Shown here: positions 1 through 7,246 of the stretch, one piece after another
Numbering within the stretch: the stretch's first letter is position 1
Layout: every line of letters starts with the position of its first letter
Virus record (IMG/VR): IMGVR_UViG_3300028283_000188
Location: 1-20,829 of that record
Strand: one strand, 5' to 3'
DNA from: a virus
DNA length: 20,829 bases
The notes under the pieces: generated by a model
Databases searched by the model: none
The model's input: only the letters and a program-made list of their open reading frames with translations
What the model was told of the DNA's origin: nothing
Translations under genes and position numbers: made by a program

Positions 1-1157
1 TCCTTTGGCTCGGGTGCGGCGCTGGCCTTCGGCATTTCCTTGATGACTACCCGCTTCGGCGCGGGTGCATTGGCTTCGGCGTGCTCGTGCATCGCCTTTT
101 CGACTGCCCGGCGCAGTGTCGGCGCGATGGCCTTGAGCGACGCATAGCTGGACTTGGCCCACTTCCGGGCCAGGATGTCCGCCACCACACCGGGATCGAG
201 CCCCGGCTTTTTGACGACGAACGCCACCAGGGCGGTTGCCAGGAATCCCACCCGCGGCCGGTCACCGTCTGCGATGTTCTCGTGGGTCAATCCGTCGAAG
301 TCGGCCGCGGTGTCGTCGGCAAGGTTTTCCGCGCGAATTTCCTTGTTGACGCGGCGGGTAGTGTCGTCGGTATCGGCCGGCTTCGGCGCAGCGTCCTTGA
401 CCTCCGGAATGCCGCCCAGTTCGGCAATGGCCTTATCGGCGTTCTGGCCCTTTTCCTGGCACCACGTCCGGACGCGATCGATGCTACGGTGAGCTTCAGC
501 GATGTCATCGGTGTAGTCGGAAATATTCGCATCGCCAGCGGCAACAGCGTCACGCATGTAGGCAAGCTGTTCGATGGCCTGTTTCAGCTTTTTGACTGCG
601 GACTGGTGCAGCTTCGGCAATTCCAGTTCGCTGGAGCCTTCCGGACCAACGGCATTGGCCGATTCCAGTTCGTAATCGTAGATTTCTTTGTCGGTGAGCT
701 GGCGCGGGTAGTCGATAGTCCCATGCCGCCACCGCGGATTGGTCGACGGCTTGTGCGATTCCGGGATGTGGCCCTTGGGGATGGCGCCATAGGCCGGCGG
801 CCGGTTGCGCATGCCATAGGTCCAGGTCTGCGGCGCGGCGGCCGGCTCCGGCACCGGCTTTTCCACCACGGGCGCAGGAGCAGCTACCGCAGCAGCCGGC
901 TTGACCGCGAACATATCGCCTTGCCGCTCATCCACCGGCTTGGCCTTCACGGGCGCAGCGGCCGGCTTGGCGCCCATGGCGGCACCGCCGAACAGGTCAC
1001 CCTGGCCGGCTGGTACCAGCAGCTTCTTGCGGGTGCTGTGGTGCGGCGCGATGTAGACGCCGTCACGGCGAACGAAGCCAGCAACGTCGACGGGCGCGTC
1101 GAACAGGTTGCCGGTAGCCTTGTAGCCGCGGGCGATGGCCTTGAGGAAGAGGATCAC
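1..1157 (-). CDS. Large multidomain (polyvalent-like) protein, 3' end beyond the window
   Basis: The reading frame is open from a GTG at 1157 to the left edge, so 385 codons are visible and the C-terminus is missing. The start lies 2 nt after the stop of the upstream gene and is preceded by GGAG, which supports GTG initiation. The first ~45 residues form a compact basic segment. An Ala/Pro-rich linker follows and carries QGDLF and QGDMF, both resembling beta-clamp-binding pentapeptides. Next comes a domain with an NRPPAYG/RWRHGTIDYPRQLT segment, then a long charged helical region. I recognise no enzymatic motif. Its position after a pyrophosphatase/TGT-like gene and its linker-rich build suggest another polyvalent or virion-associated protein. 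That is inference; the reading frame itself is well supported by codon use. Confidence 0.75.
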   Translation of the reverse strand, partial: MILFLKAIARGYKATGNLFDAPVDVAGFVRRDGVYIAPHHSTRKKLLVPAGQGDLFGGAAMGAKPAAAPVKAKPVDERQGDMFAVKPAAAVAAPAPVVEKPVPEPAAAPQTWTYGMRNRPPAYGAIPKGHIPESHKPSTNPRWRHGTIDYPRQLTDKEIYDYELESANAVGPEGSSELELPKLHQSAVKKLKQAIEQLAYMRDAVAAGDANISDYTDDIAEAHRSIDRVRTWCQEKGQNADKAIAELGGIPEVKDAAPKPADTDDTTRRVNKEIRAENLADDTAADFDGLTHENIADGDRPRVGFLATALVAFVVKKPGLDPGVVADILARKWAKSSYASLKAIAPTLRRAVEKAMHEHAEANAPAPKRVVIKEMPKASAAPEPK

Positions 1158-1159
1158 GG

Positions 1160-2926
1160 CTATGCTCCAAACAAATCGAGTTGCGCGTGCTCGCTCTTTT
1201 CGTCGGCGGTAATGGCCGCGGACCGCGCGCCAGAGCGCACCGCCCTGTCGGCGTCATGGGCAAACAGGCCGCGCACAGCGTGCTCGGTCATCATCCCGTT
1301 GCCGTCGGCATCGTTGATCAGGTCGGCGAGCCCGAATGCCCGGTGCGCGATGATCCACGCCTCTTGCTCGGCAGGATCGGTCACTCCCAGGTCGCTGGCG
1401 AGCTGGCGCACCTGCGCAGGAGTGAGCCAGTTCGTGTGCTCTAACACCCGGTCCATCAACTCGGTGATGTCCGTCGTTGACCATCGATCGTCGGCGAGTA
1501 CCGAGCGCTGGCGGGCGGACTCTTCCGTCACGGCCCGGCCCTGCCCGACCTTGGCCCGGAGCCGGTTGGCATCGCTGGTGATAGTGGTAGACGGCGAGAG
1601 CTGGTGGATCAGCTTGACGATGCTTCCCAGCTTGGCCTTGTCGGCAGCCACGCCGAGCAGGTGGACGCGCGCCGGACGGCTGGTACCTGAGAACAGCTCA
1701 CGGATGTCATCCAGGTCAAACGCGACTTCGTTGCTCGGGATGGCCAGCGTGAAATCGTCGGTGCCCAGGATGTTGCAGACGCGGTCCCAGGACGCCGACG
1801 GCGAGAGCTGGCCGCGCTGGATTGGGACCAGGGCATCATGTCTGTCGGCGATCAGAGCCCGCACCGACGCCCGGTGCTTGGTCAGCACGTCGAAGCTGGC
1901 GGCTTGGTCGCCCACCACGTCGGGCATGACGAAATGCAGCCGGCCGCCCTTGGCACTATCGGCGAGCTGGCGGTACAGGCCGAGCACGCGATCGAAGTCA
2001 ACTGGCTGGCCCTTGGTGAATGCTGTGAACGCGCCAGAGTCCACGAACACGTCGCCGCCGGACCGGGCATAGGCCGAGATCATCGGCCATGTCGCGCTAC
2101 CCGGCCCGATTTCCGCCAGGGATACGCCCACCGGGACACCCGCCTTGACGTAGCCTCGGAAGTCGGCCGGAGCCGATGCGCCAGACCGGAATGACAGCAC
2201 CGGTGGCGCACCATGGGCCGGCGCGGTCCGGGTGCTGTGCGCGTTGACGTGAATGACTGCGCCGGAATGCCCATGCCGATCATAGGCTTGGACAAACGCC
2301 TTGCGGAAAATAACCAGGCTGTTTGCCTTGATCATTTGCGGCCGTGTCCGCGTCGCCAGCACCTTGGCCTTGAACTCGGCCATGGGCATGACGGTCACTG
2401 GCCCGAGAAACCGCGGATCGTCGTACTGGAGCAGGTAGGCGGCTCGGGCGGATGCCTCATCGGCAAACCCGAGCATGCACTTGTCCTCATCGTAGGCCGT
2501 CCAATCGCCGGCCCGTCGTTGGTGGACGATGTAGGCGAACTCGGACGCGGCACACGGCCCGACGTAGCAGTCCACATGGTCGCCATCCACGCCCAGGCTG
2601 CCGCGGATATAGCCGTAGTCATTCGCCATGCTGACGGCCCATTCATGGCCGCCGGGATCAACACCGGTTCGCAGCGTGCCGCGCGGGTTCACAATGGTGA
2701 TGTCCAGCCCTTGAAACTGGGTGTGGTGTTTTTGGTAATTGCCGGCGTTGAGCTGCGCCGGTGTCGGTGCAGCACCGCCATCGCCGGTGACAGCGCGGAT
2801 GGCGTTATGGACGCGAATGCGAATGGCTACGTCTTCACGCGCCATTGCCACAGGATCGCCGCCTGTCCGCCTTGACAGGAGCCGCTCATAGCGGTCGGCG
2901 GCAAAGGATTTCACTAGGACTGCCAT
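1160..2926 (-). CDS. Polyvalent protein: pyrophosphatase-like domain plus TGT/DpdA-like domain
   Basis: 588 aa. Residues ~55-195 match the phage inorganic-pyrophosphatase-like domain of polyvalent proteins: PRGTLRTGVDPGG at 81-93, NDYGYIRG at 102-109, VDGDHVDCYVGP at 113-124, and an E-K-MLGF segment near 147-154. Residues ~240-465 look like a tRNA-guanine-transglycosylase-type TIM barrel: VDSGAF at 295-300 (compare DSGGF of TGT), PDVVGD at 335-340, PIQRGQ at 368-373, HLLGVA at 422-427, and SDANRLRA at 451-458, where the nucleophilic Asp would sit. I see no TGT zinc site. The last residues are QLDLFGA; QLDLF is the consensus beta-clamp-binding pentapeptide. The pyrophosphatase call is firm, the TGT-like call moderate. 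A role in 7-deazaguanine DNA modification is inference, as no preQ0 synthesis genes are visible. The start has no Shine-Dalgarno sequence and lies in a hairpin shared with the portal gene. Confidence 0.85.
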   Translation of the reverse strand: MAVLVKSFAADRYERLLSRRTGGDPVAMAREDVAIRIRVHNAIRAVTGDGGAAPTPAQLNAGNYQKHHTQFQGLDITIVNPRGTLRTGVDPGGHEWAVSMANDYGYIRGSLGVDGDHVDCYVGPCAASEFAYIVHQRRAGDWTAYDEDKCMLGFADEASARAAYLLQYDDPRFLGPVTVMPMAEFKAKVLATRTRPQMIKANSLVIFRKAFVQAYDRHGHSGAVIHVNAHSTRTAPAHGAPPVLSFRSGASAPADFRGYVKAGVPVGVSLAEIGPGSATWPMISAYARSGGDVFVDSGAFTAFTKGQPVDFDRVLGLYRQLADSAKGGRLHFVMPDVVGDQAASFDVLTKHRASVRALIADRHDALVPIQRGQLSPSASWDRVCNILGTDDFTLAIPSNEVAFDLDDIRELFSGTSRPARVHLLGVAADKAKLGSIVKLIHQLSPSTTITSDANRLRAKVGQGRAVTEESARQRSVLADDRWSTTDITELMDRVLEHTNWLTPAQVRQLASDLGVTDPAEQEAWIIAHRAFGLADLINDADGNGMMTEHAVRGLFAHDADRAVRSGARSAAITADEKSEHAQLDLFGA

Positions 2927-2943
2927 GTTCGGATCATGGCGTC
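2918..2943 (-). promoter_or_regulatory. Hairpin containing the start codon of the 2926 gene
   Basis: GCCATG (2922-2927) pairs with CATGGC (2935-2940) around a 7-nt loop. It is extended by GAC/GTC pairs (2918-2920 with 2941-2943) across one bulged base. The ATG at 2926 lies in one arm and there is no purine-rich ribosome site upstream. The same stem with a different loop sits at the portal start (9002-9027). It could be a translational operator or a coupling device; this is not proven. Confidence 0.5.
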
Positions 2944-2948
2944 ACGAC

Positions 2949-2999
2949 TTACCCGATCAAGGTATCGTTCGTATCGAAAATTATACCAGATACAGGTAT
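2949..2999 (-). promoter_or_regulatory. Operator pair 1 with -10 element
   Basis: Two 17-bp palindromes of the form (A/T)TACC-N7-GGTAT lie at 2949-2965 (TTACCCGATCAAGGTAT) and 2983-2999 (ATACCAGATACAGGTAT), with starts 34 bp apart. Read leftward, the distal copy runs into TATAAT (2980-2985), so a repressor on it would cover the -10. The proximal copy would fall just after the start of transcription. No good -35 is visible. The same arrangement recurs at 13878-13928 and 20671-20721. Confidence 0.7.
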
Positions 3000-3084
3000 T
3001 TTTGTGTTGATATCAGATCGGATTACCGATTACGTAATTCCGCACAAGTAATCAAACTCCACCAGATCAGAAAGCCATCACATC

Positions 3085-3312
3085 ATGCCCACCAACAGCA
3101 ACCACAACCAAACGGCTGGGAAGCCGACCGTCCACGACTTCAAGAATGGCCAGAAGGTCCAGTTCAAAGCCGGCCCGCAGTCCAAGACCCTGTCCATCGG
3201 CAGGGTGACTGGCTATGGCATGAACGGCAGCGCCGTTTCGGTGGTCCACGTCGAAGCCAACGGCCGGACCTACAAGAAGTATCCGGTCCAGCTCACCAAG
3301 ATCGCGGCCTAA
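3085..3312 (+). CDS. Small hypothetical protein, probably an SH3-like beta barrel
   Basis: 75 aa on the plus strand and the first gene of the rightward cassette. An Asn/Gln-rich N-terminal tail of ~15 residues is followed by a strand-rich region (FKNGQKVQFKAG, then LSIGRVTGYG, then SVVHVEANGRTYKKYPVQL). The alternation of strands and glycine turns resembles small SH3/KOW-like barrels, but I cannot assign a family. The ribosome site is weak (AGAAAG about 12 nt upstream), and no in-frame start lies further up. It is 36 nt upstream of the MucR/Ros-like gene and probably on the same transcript. Function unknown. Confidence 0.7.
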   Translation: MPTNSNHNQTAGKPTVHDFKNGQKVQFKAGPQSKTLSIGRVTGYGMNGSAVSVVHVEANGRTYKKYPVQLTKIAA

Positions 3313-3348
3313 CCATCTCCGTCGACCAACATCACAGGAGACAGCACT

Positions 3349-3741
3349 ATGCCGCCCGAATACACCATCGACCGGACCGTGGCCATCGCGGTTGCTTACC
3401 TCACCAAGAACGCCGTCGCCATCTCCGACATTTCGGCTCTGCTCAAGAGCATCCATTCCGCTCTGGAAAATCTCAACCTGCCCGCGCCGGCCCCGGAGGT
3501 CGTGCTGGCGCCGGCCGTCCCGGTCAAGAAGTCGGTGACACCCGACTACATCGTCTGCCTGGAAGACGGCAAGAAGCTGAAGATGCTCAAGCGGCATTTG
3601 CGGACCTCCTACGGTCTGTCGCCGGACGAATACCGCGCCAAGTGGGGGCTTCCGTCCGACTACCCGATGGTGGCGCTGAACTACGCCAACCAGCGGTCGG
3701 CGCTGGCCGTGAAGATCGGCCTGGGTAAGCGCGCCGAGTAG
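3349..3741 (+). CDS. MucR/Ros-family transcriptional regulator
   Basis: 130 aa, with a strong AGGAGA ribosome site. Residues 1-60 are a helical N-terminal region (the oligomerisation part in this family) ending in an Ala/Pro linker. Residues ~62-127 carry the Ros/MucR signature: VTPDYIVCLEDGKKLK, LKRHLRT, SPDEYRAKWGLPSDYPMVA and LGKRAE. The family are zinc-finger DNA-binding regulators typical of Alphaproteobacteria. The zinc site looks degenerate: C70-x2-D73-x9-H83, and the residues expected to supply the last histidine are Ser87-Tyr88. Zinc-less MucR/Ros homologues with C-x2-D are known, so DNA binding need not be lost. The gene diverges from the leftward gene at 2926 across an operator pair and is a candidate regulator of that unit, though the palindromes are not a typical MucR target. 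Confidence 0.9.
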   Translation: MPPEYTIDRTVAIAVAYLTKNAVAISDISALLKSIHSALENLNLPAPAPEVVLAPAVPVKKSVTPDYIVCLEDGKKLKMLKRHLRTSYGLSPDEYRAKWGLPSDYPMVALNYANQRSALAVKIGLGKRAE

Positions 3742-3752
3742 CGCTTACCTCT

Positions 3753-3828
3753 GCCGCTGTAGCTCAACTGGTAGAGCATCTGATCTGTAATCAGGCGGTT
3801 CTTGGTTCGATTCCGAGCAGCGGCACCA
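3753..3828 (+). tRNA. tRNA-Thr (anticodon TGT), atypical C33
   Basis: 76 nt fold as a full cloverleaf. The acceptor stem GCCGCTG/CAGCGGC pairs perfectly. The D stem is GCTC/GAGC. The anticodon stem TCTGA/TCAGG has one G-U pair and a 7-nt loop, TCTGTAA. The T arm is CTTGG-TTCGATT-CCGAG, and ACCA is encoded at the end. The anticodon at loop positions 34-36 is TGT, which reads ACA (Thr). Position 33 is C rather than the near-universal U. A one-base shift would give GTA (Tyr), but the stem would then not pair and the long variable arm of bacterial tRNA-Tyr is absent. It is transcribed with the MucR/Ros-like gene, 11 nt after its stop codon. Confidence 0.92.
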
Positions 3829-3834
3829 GATATA

Positions 3835-3870
3835 GGGGCGTAGTCAATCGACTACGCCTCTTTTCTTTTT
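3835..3870 (+). terminator. Rho-independent terminator of the rightward cassette
   Basis: A 9-bp perfect stem, GGCGTAGTC/GACTACGCC (3837-3845 with 3850-3858), with an AATC loop. It is extended by a G-T and a G-C pair and followed by TTTTCTTTTT. It ends the transcript carrying the two plus-strand genes and the tRNA. The stop codon of the convergent Mu F-like gene lies in the loop. On the minus strand there is no T-run, so it should act mainly rightward. Confidence 0.9.
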
Positions 3871-5058
3871 CTGATCTGCGATGTATTTCGCTGTGCCCTT
3901 GGCGACCAAGTCCTTCAGGTACGCATCGAACTCTTTGCTTACACCCGGCGGCGGCTCACTCGGGCCGGTGCCCCACCCGCCGCGGCAGTGCGGGTGCTGG
4001 AGCCCGGCGGCAATCCACCACATCTCGTGCGGCTCGCGCGGTATCAGGATACCGTCAACCTTTTTCATCGGCGATGCCGACCTGCCGATGTTGGTCTTTC
4101 CCACCCACACCTCGTTGTCGCCGTCCTTGTTCGGCTTGGCCGGATCAACGACGGTGACGATCTTGCCCTGGATCGACTGGCACCACGGGCAGGCGCCGCG
4201 GTATGCCTCCAGGCGGACCAGCTTGGCGCCGTGCTTGCAGGCAGCAACTTGACCCTGCGCCATGGCCTCTCCGGCCTCGGTAATGGCGATGCGCCGCATG
4301 TCGCGGTTCAGCGCGCCGAACTCTGAGATCAGCCGCGTCTCCAGGTGCCCGGTGGTGCCTTCCTTTTGCCCGAGCACGATGGCCTGGACGTGCTCCAGGA
4401 TGACGCCCTTGAGCTTGTGGCGCATGTCGCCAGACAGGGCCGTGATATTCTCGGCGACGCGCTCATGAGCCACCCGCAAGATGGCTTCCTCGACCGGCGT
4501 CAGCACCTTGGGCGGCACGTCGGCGAACTTGGTCGGGACCAGCTCCACCACCGCGGCGGTCACATCGTCAGGCAGGCGGTCCCTCCGGGCATCGAGATTG
4601 AGTTGCAGCTTGCCAGCCATGGCCGACCGCACCGTCAGATACTCGGCCTCTGACCGGATCACGCCGTCCGGCAGGTAGCGCTGGATCAGGTAGTCCACCA
4701 ACAGCAGCCAGTCATCGAGCGTGTAGCTGGCCGGCGCCTTGCTCTCCAGCTCGTGCAGCGCGGCCCTGAACCCGTCGTCGAACCATCGCTCCCACGGCAC
4801 CGCCGATTTGAGCATGATGGTGCCGATTGGCTCGCCGCCCAGCACCCGCGTCAACACCGCCTGTATCTTCTCCAGGATTCCGCTCATGTCACCGGTCCAC
4901 GCCTCGACCGGGTCACGTAACCATGGATTCTCGTGCGGCGTCCAGATCGACTCACCGGTGCCAGCCGGGTCTTCCGCCAGGGCCTTGTGCATCTCTTCCA
5001 GGCCGTGGTCGCAATGGCAGCTCGCCACGCCGCCCAGGTCGATAAGGACCGAATCCAT
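3844..5058 (-). CDS. Mu gpF/SPP1 gp7-like head morphogenesis protein
   Basis: 404 aa from the ATG at 5058, 2 nt after the stop of the zeta-domain gene and preceded by AAAGGG. The N-terminal two thirds are helical. The C-terminal part carries the Mu F-type signature: RRIAITEAGEAMAQGQ (255-270), GACPWCQSIQGK (288-299) with Cys290 and Cys293, then PHEMWW (343-348) and HPHCRGGW (355-362), a likely metal site. In this family the protein is a minor capsid or head-assembly factor bound near the portal and injected with DNA in some phages. The N-terminus has an extra CHCDH motif (14-18). Position downstream of the portal agrees. The gene converges with the plus-strand cassette and ends inside its terminator. 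Confidence 0.85.
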   Translation of the reverse strand: MDSVLIDLGGVASCHCDHGLEEMHKALAEDPAGTGESIWTPHENPWLRDPVEAWTGDMSGILEKIQAVLTRVLGGEPIGTIMLKSAVPWERWFDDGFRAALHELESKAPASYTLDDWLLLVDYLIQRYLPDGVIRSEAEYLTVRSAMAGKLQLNLDARRDRLPDDVTAAVVELVPTKFADVPPKVLTPVEEAILRVAHERVAENITALSGDMRHKLKGVILEHVQAIVLGQKEGTTGHLETRLISEFGALNRDMRRIAITEAGEAMAQGQVAACKHGAKLVRLEAYRGACPWCQSIQGKIVTVVDPAKPNKDGDNEVWVGKTNIGRSASPMKKVDGILIPREPHEMWWIAAGLQHPHCRGGWGTGPSEPPPGVSKEFDAYLKDLVAKGTAKYIADQKKKRGVVD

Positions 5059-5060
5059 GG

Positions 5061-6791
5061 TCAGCCCTTTAGAAAGATGACTCGGCGTCCTTCGACAAAG
5101 CATTTGCCGAGTCGCCCTTCATCATCTTTTGGATGTAGTCCGGTACCCGAACCGGGCTTTTCGCTCCCGGACGGCAATCGAAGCTGTCCATCTTTTCCAG
5201 CATCGCCTTTGGAGTCAACAGACCCTTGAGATTCAGTTTCATTACCGCTCTCCGATATTAGCTTAGGCTCTTGGCCCTTGCTGACGTTATTGTCACGGAA
5301 TGACCACTTGTCGCACATACCTTTGACGGCGTCAAAAGCGGCCTCGTTGCCGGTGTTTAAAAGTACCACATCGGGAGGCACAAAACGACCAGTCGGGCCA
5401 AGAAATCTACCGATAGCACGCTTAGCCGCTTCCTGACGCGGCAAGTGCATGTAGTGAGCCTCGACGCGACTTCCACCATCCTTAAACCGCTTGACGAGAG
5501 CAACTGCCTTTTTGGCAGTTTTCATCGTGGCATCATGGACAAGATTGAGCCTCATGCCCTCTGCCATATCGGTCAAAGCATCAAACAAATGCCCGGACTC
5601 TTCATGTACCTGGAAGGCGTTCCATCCTTCATACTCAGGGATCATGTGCTTGATTTCATCAGCATCAAGGACGATGGCTTTTGAAGGGTCGAAGACCTTC
5701 CCATTAAACCAACTCTTTCCTGATCCTCCGCGACCGCCAAGGATCGTAAAAGTTGGCGGCTCACCATCAGCCGGTCTTGCAGCCTCAATTTTCTCAGGAG
5801 AAAGAATATGCTTGATGATTTTCTTATGTAGAGCTTGACGCTCAGGCGTATACTCGCCATCTTTCATGTGCTCTTTGTATGTTTCAGTAACTCCCGCAAG
5901 TTTCTTTTGAGTTTCTGAAATCTTATCAGCGGTATCTGGCGGGAATCCCTTCAGAACAGATTCAATGGTAGCATTGGGATCATTATCCCTCTCATAGATG
6001 GACGTTGCCTTGAACTGATCGGGAGATACCGATTCACCAGCCGAATCCGCCGGCTTGACATCTCCACCGGCCTCGGCCTTGTTGCCGTTTGCCGCCGTGT
6101 CGTTCGCCGGTTCTTTGTGCGGTCCGATCAGATGTTCATGGCGGACTTGGTGTTCCCGGCCCGTTTCGTCGGCAACCGTCACGCCATGCTGGCCGCTGGC
6201 GACTACCTTGCCCTTGCCCTCGACATCGCCATGCCGGAACGCGACCACGCCGCCATGCTGCATCGGTGCCCCGGCCTTGGGCTTTTCGGCCGGCTGCTCC
6301 TGCCCCGTCTTGGTCCACCGTTTCGTCTGGTGGCCGCCCTTGTCGGTCACGTCCTTGAGCGCCAGCCCGGCCCGGTTGGCAATCTGGCCGCCGGCCTTGA
6401 AAAACATCACGCGCGAGGTTCCGAACATGGTCATGGCTTTCTTGAGCTTGCCGAGCCCGCCAGTGAGCGGATCGTCGTTCTGTGGGGTCACCGGCTCGGC
6501 CGGCTGTTCGGGCATGGGCACCTCGCCCTCGACGTACCGGCGCTTGCCGTCCGACTCTTCGAGGATCGCACCGTCGGCGCCTTGCTCGACCAGCTTGGCC
6601 GTGATCGGTCGGCGATGCCGGACGCCGAGCACGGTATCCCAGCCCGCCGTGTGGCGCTGGCCTTGCTCGCACCGGCCGGTCATACCGTCCTTGCCGCAAG
6701 CCGTCACCCGGACCGCTATGGGGCCGCGGGTGGCATGTTGCAGGTAGACGTGGTCGCCGCACTCTACGCCGCCGGTGTTGGGTTTTTTCAT
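5061..6791 (-). CDS. Polyvalent protein with zeta-toxin-like kinase domain
   Basis: 576 aa from the ATG at 6791, which overlaps the preceding stop as ATGA; an in-frame upstream start (6860) would overlap the previous gene heavily. Residues ~10-60 and ~178-223 are two small SH3/KOW-like segments (GDHVYLQHA; GGVVAFRHGD) joined by linkers. Residues ~260-480 are a complete zeta-type P-loop kinase: GGRGGSGKS (352-360, Walker A), VLDADEIK (374-381) with the catalytic Asp, HEES (396-399), HDATM (419-423), and GRFVP (468-472). Zeta toxins phosphorylate UDP-N-acetylglucosamine and block cell-wall synthesis. No epsilon-like antitoxin is visible. The tail is Ser/Gly/Lys-rich. The zeta part is AT-richer than the N-terminal part, which suggests separate origins. 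It may be a head-packaged effector, by inference from its place between portal and Mu F-like genes. Confidence 0.88.
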   Translation of the reverse strand: MKKPNTGGVECGDHVYLQHATRGPIAVRVTACGKDGMTGRCEQGQRHTAGWDTVLGVRHRRPITAKLVEQGADGAILEESDGKRRYVEGEVPMPEQPAEPVTPQNDDPLTGGLGKLKKAMTMFGTSRVMFFKAGGQIANRAGLALKDVTDKGGHQTKRWTKTGQEQPAEKPKAGAPMQHGGVVAFRHGDVEGKGKVVASGQHGVTVADETGREHQVRHEHLIGPHKEPANDTAANGNKAEAGGDVKPADSAGESVSPDQFKATSIYERDNDPNATIESVLKGFPPDTADKISETQKKLAGVTETYKEHMKDGEYTPERQALHKKIIKHILSPEKIEAARPADGEPPTFTILGGRGGSGKSWFNGKVFDPSKAIVLDADEIKHMIPEYEGWNAFQVHEESGHLFDALTDMAEGMRLNLVHDATMKTAKKAVALVKRFKDGGSRVEAHYMHLPRQEAAKRAIGRFLGPTGRFVPPDVVLLNTGNEAAFDAVKGMCDKWSFRDNNVSKGQEPKLISESGNETESQGSVDSKGDAGKDGQLRLPSGSEKPGSGTGLHPKDDEGRLGKCFVEGRRVIFLKG

Positions 6792-6973
6792 GGCAGCCGC
6801 AGCACAGGCGGAACAGGAGAATGGGATTGGATGATAAGCGTAATGCCAATCAGCCGGCATGATGCCCGATCAAATGCTTTTTCCGCCTCATGAACTGAAA
6901 CACGAGCACGAGCGAGCTTGGCATAGCAAGAATTGGTGTTCCAGTATGCCACCGCCTTACGAAAGGCTGTCAT
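6788..6973 (-). CDS. Small hypothetical protein in the head module
   Basis: 61 aa from the ATG at 6973, which overlaps the upstream stop as ATGA; an in-frame ATG at 6982 is the alternative, and AAGGA lies just upstream of both. The gene ends in an ATGA overlap with the zeta-kinase gene, so it is translationally coupled on both sides. The sequence is a basic amphipathic region (FRKAVAYWNTN, KLARARVSVHEAEKAF) followed by a hydrophobic stretch (LIGITLII) and a Pro-rich end. No family recognised. The overlaps at both ends are the best evidence that it is translated. Confidence 0.6.
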   Translation of the reverse strand: MTAFRKAVAYWNTNSCYAKLARARVSVHEAEKAFDRASCRLIGITLIIQSHSPVPPVLRLP

Positions 6974-7242
6974 GATGCCCATTGTCCTTTACTCCGCAAG
7001 AGCAGGTCTTTCAGATCGCGAGTTTCTTCTGTCATGGCCGTGACAGCTTCAGTGACCGCGCTGACTTGACCGGCCTGCATCCGGTGTACGTCCGCCAGCT
7101 TTTCGAGCGTGTCGATATGCGCCTTGCGTTCCGAGCGCAGTTCCATCGACAGCCAGTAGATGGCCAGTCCGAGCACCAGGACCAAGATCGATGACTCGGT
7201 CAGCAGGCGCTTGAACACGTCAGTCAGAATGCCGTCGCCCAT
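6970..7242 (-). CDS. Single-span membrane protein with a coiled coil
   Basis: 90 aa from the ATG at 7242, 4 nt after the portal stop, with AGG at good spacing. A longer in-frame start at 7473 would lie inside the portal tail and is rejected. Residues ~15-33 (SSILVLVLGLAIYWLSMEL) are one transmembrane helix. The rest is a charged heptad-like helix (LRSERKAHIDTLEKLADVH, then VSAVTEAVTAMTEETRDLKDLL). This layout resembles membrane-anchored phage coiled-coil proteins, including some lysis-accessory proteins. The neighbours are head genes, so I leave the role open. It ends in an ATGA overlap with the next gene. Confidence 0.75.
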   Translation of the reverse strand: MGDGILTDVFKRLLTESSILVLVLGLAIYWLSMELRSERKAHIDTLEKLADVHRMQAGQVSAVTEAVTAMTEETRDLKDLLLRSKGQWAS

Positions 7243-7246
7243 GTAC

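Noticed and set aside
81-2072. 663-aa open frame on the plus strand
   Set aside because: It is antisense to two long leftward genes with clear domains. Its product is Arg/Ser/Gly-rich without motifs, as expected of a shadow frame in GC-rich DNA.
3753-3828. tRNA as a prophage attachment site
   Set aside because: tRNA genes often serve as att sites, but no integrase and no repeated tRNA 3' end were seen. It is embedded in a phage transcript with its own terminator.
5137-5153. Seventh copy of the palindrome (GTACC-N7-GGCTT)
   Set aside because: It has a weaker match, lies within coding DNA, has no partner at 34 bp and no -10 hexamer. Probably chance.
6117-6893. 258-aa open frame on the plus strand
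   Set aside because: It lies opposite the N-terminal half of the zeta-kinase gene and shows no motif. The minus-strand frame has domains and coupled junctions.
6970-7242. Holin or spanin call for the membrane coiled-coil protein
   Set aside because: One transmembrane helix plus a coiled coil fits many roles. No endolysin or lysis gene is nearby and the neighbours are head genes.
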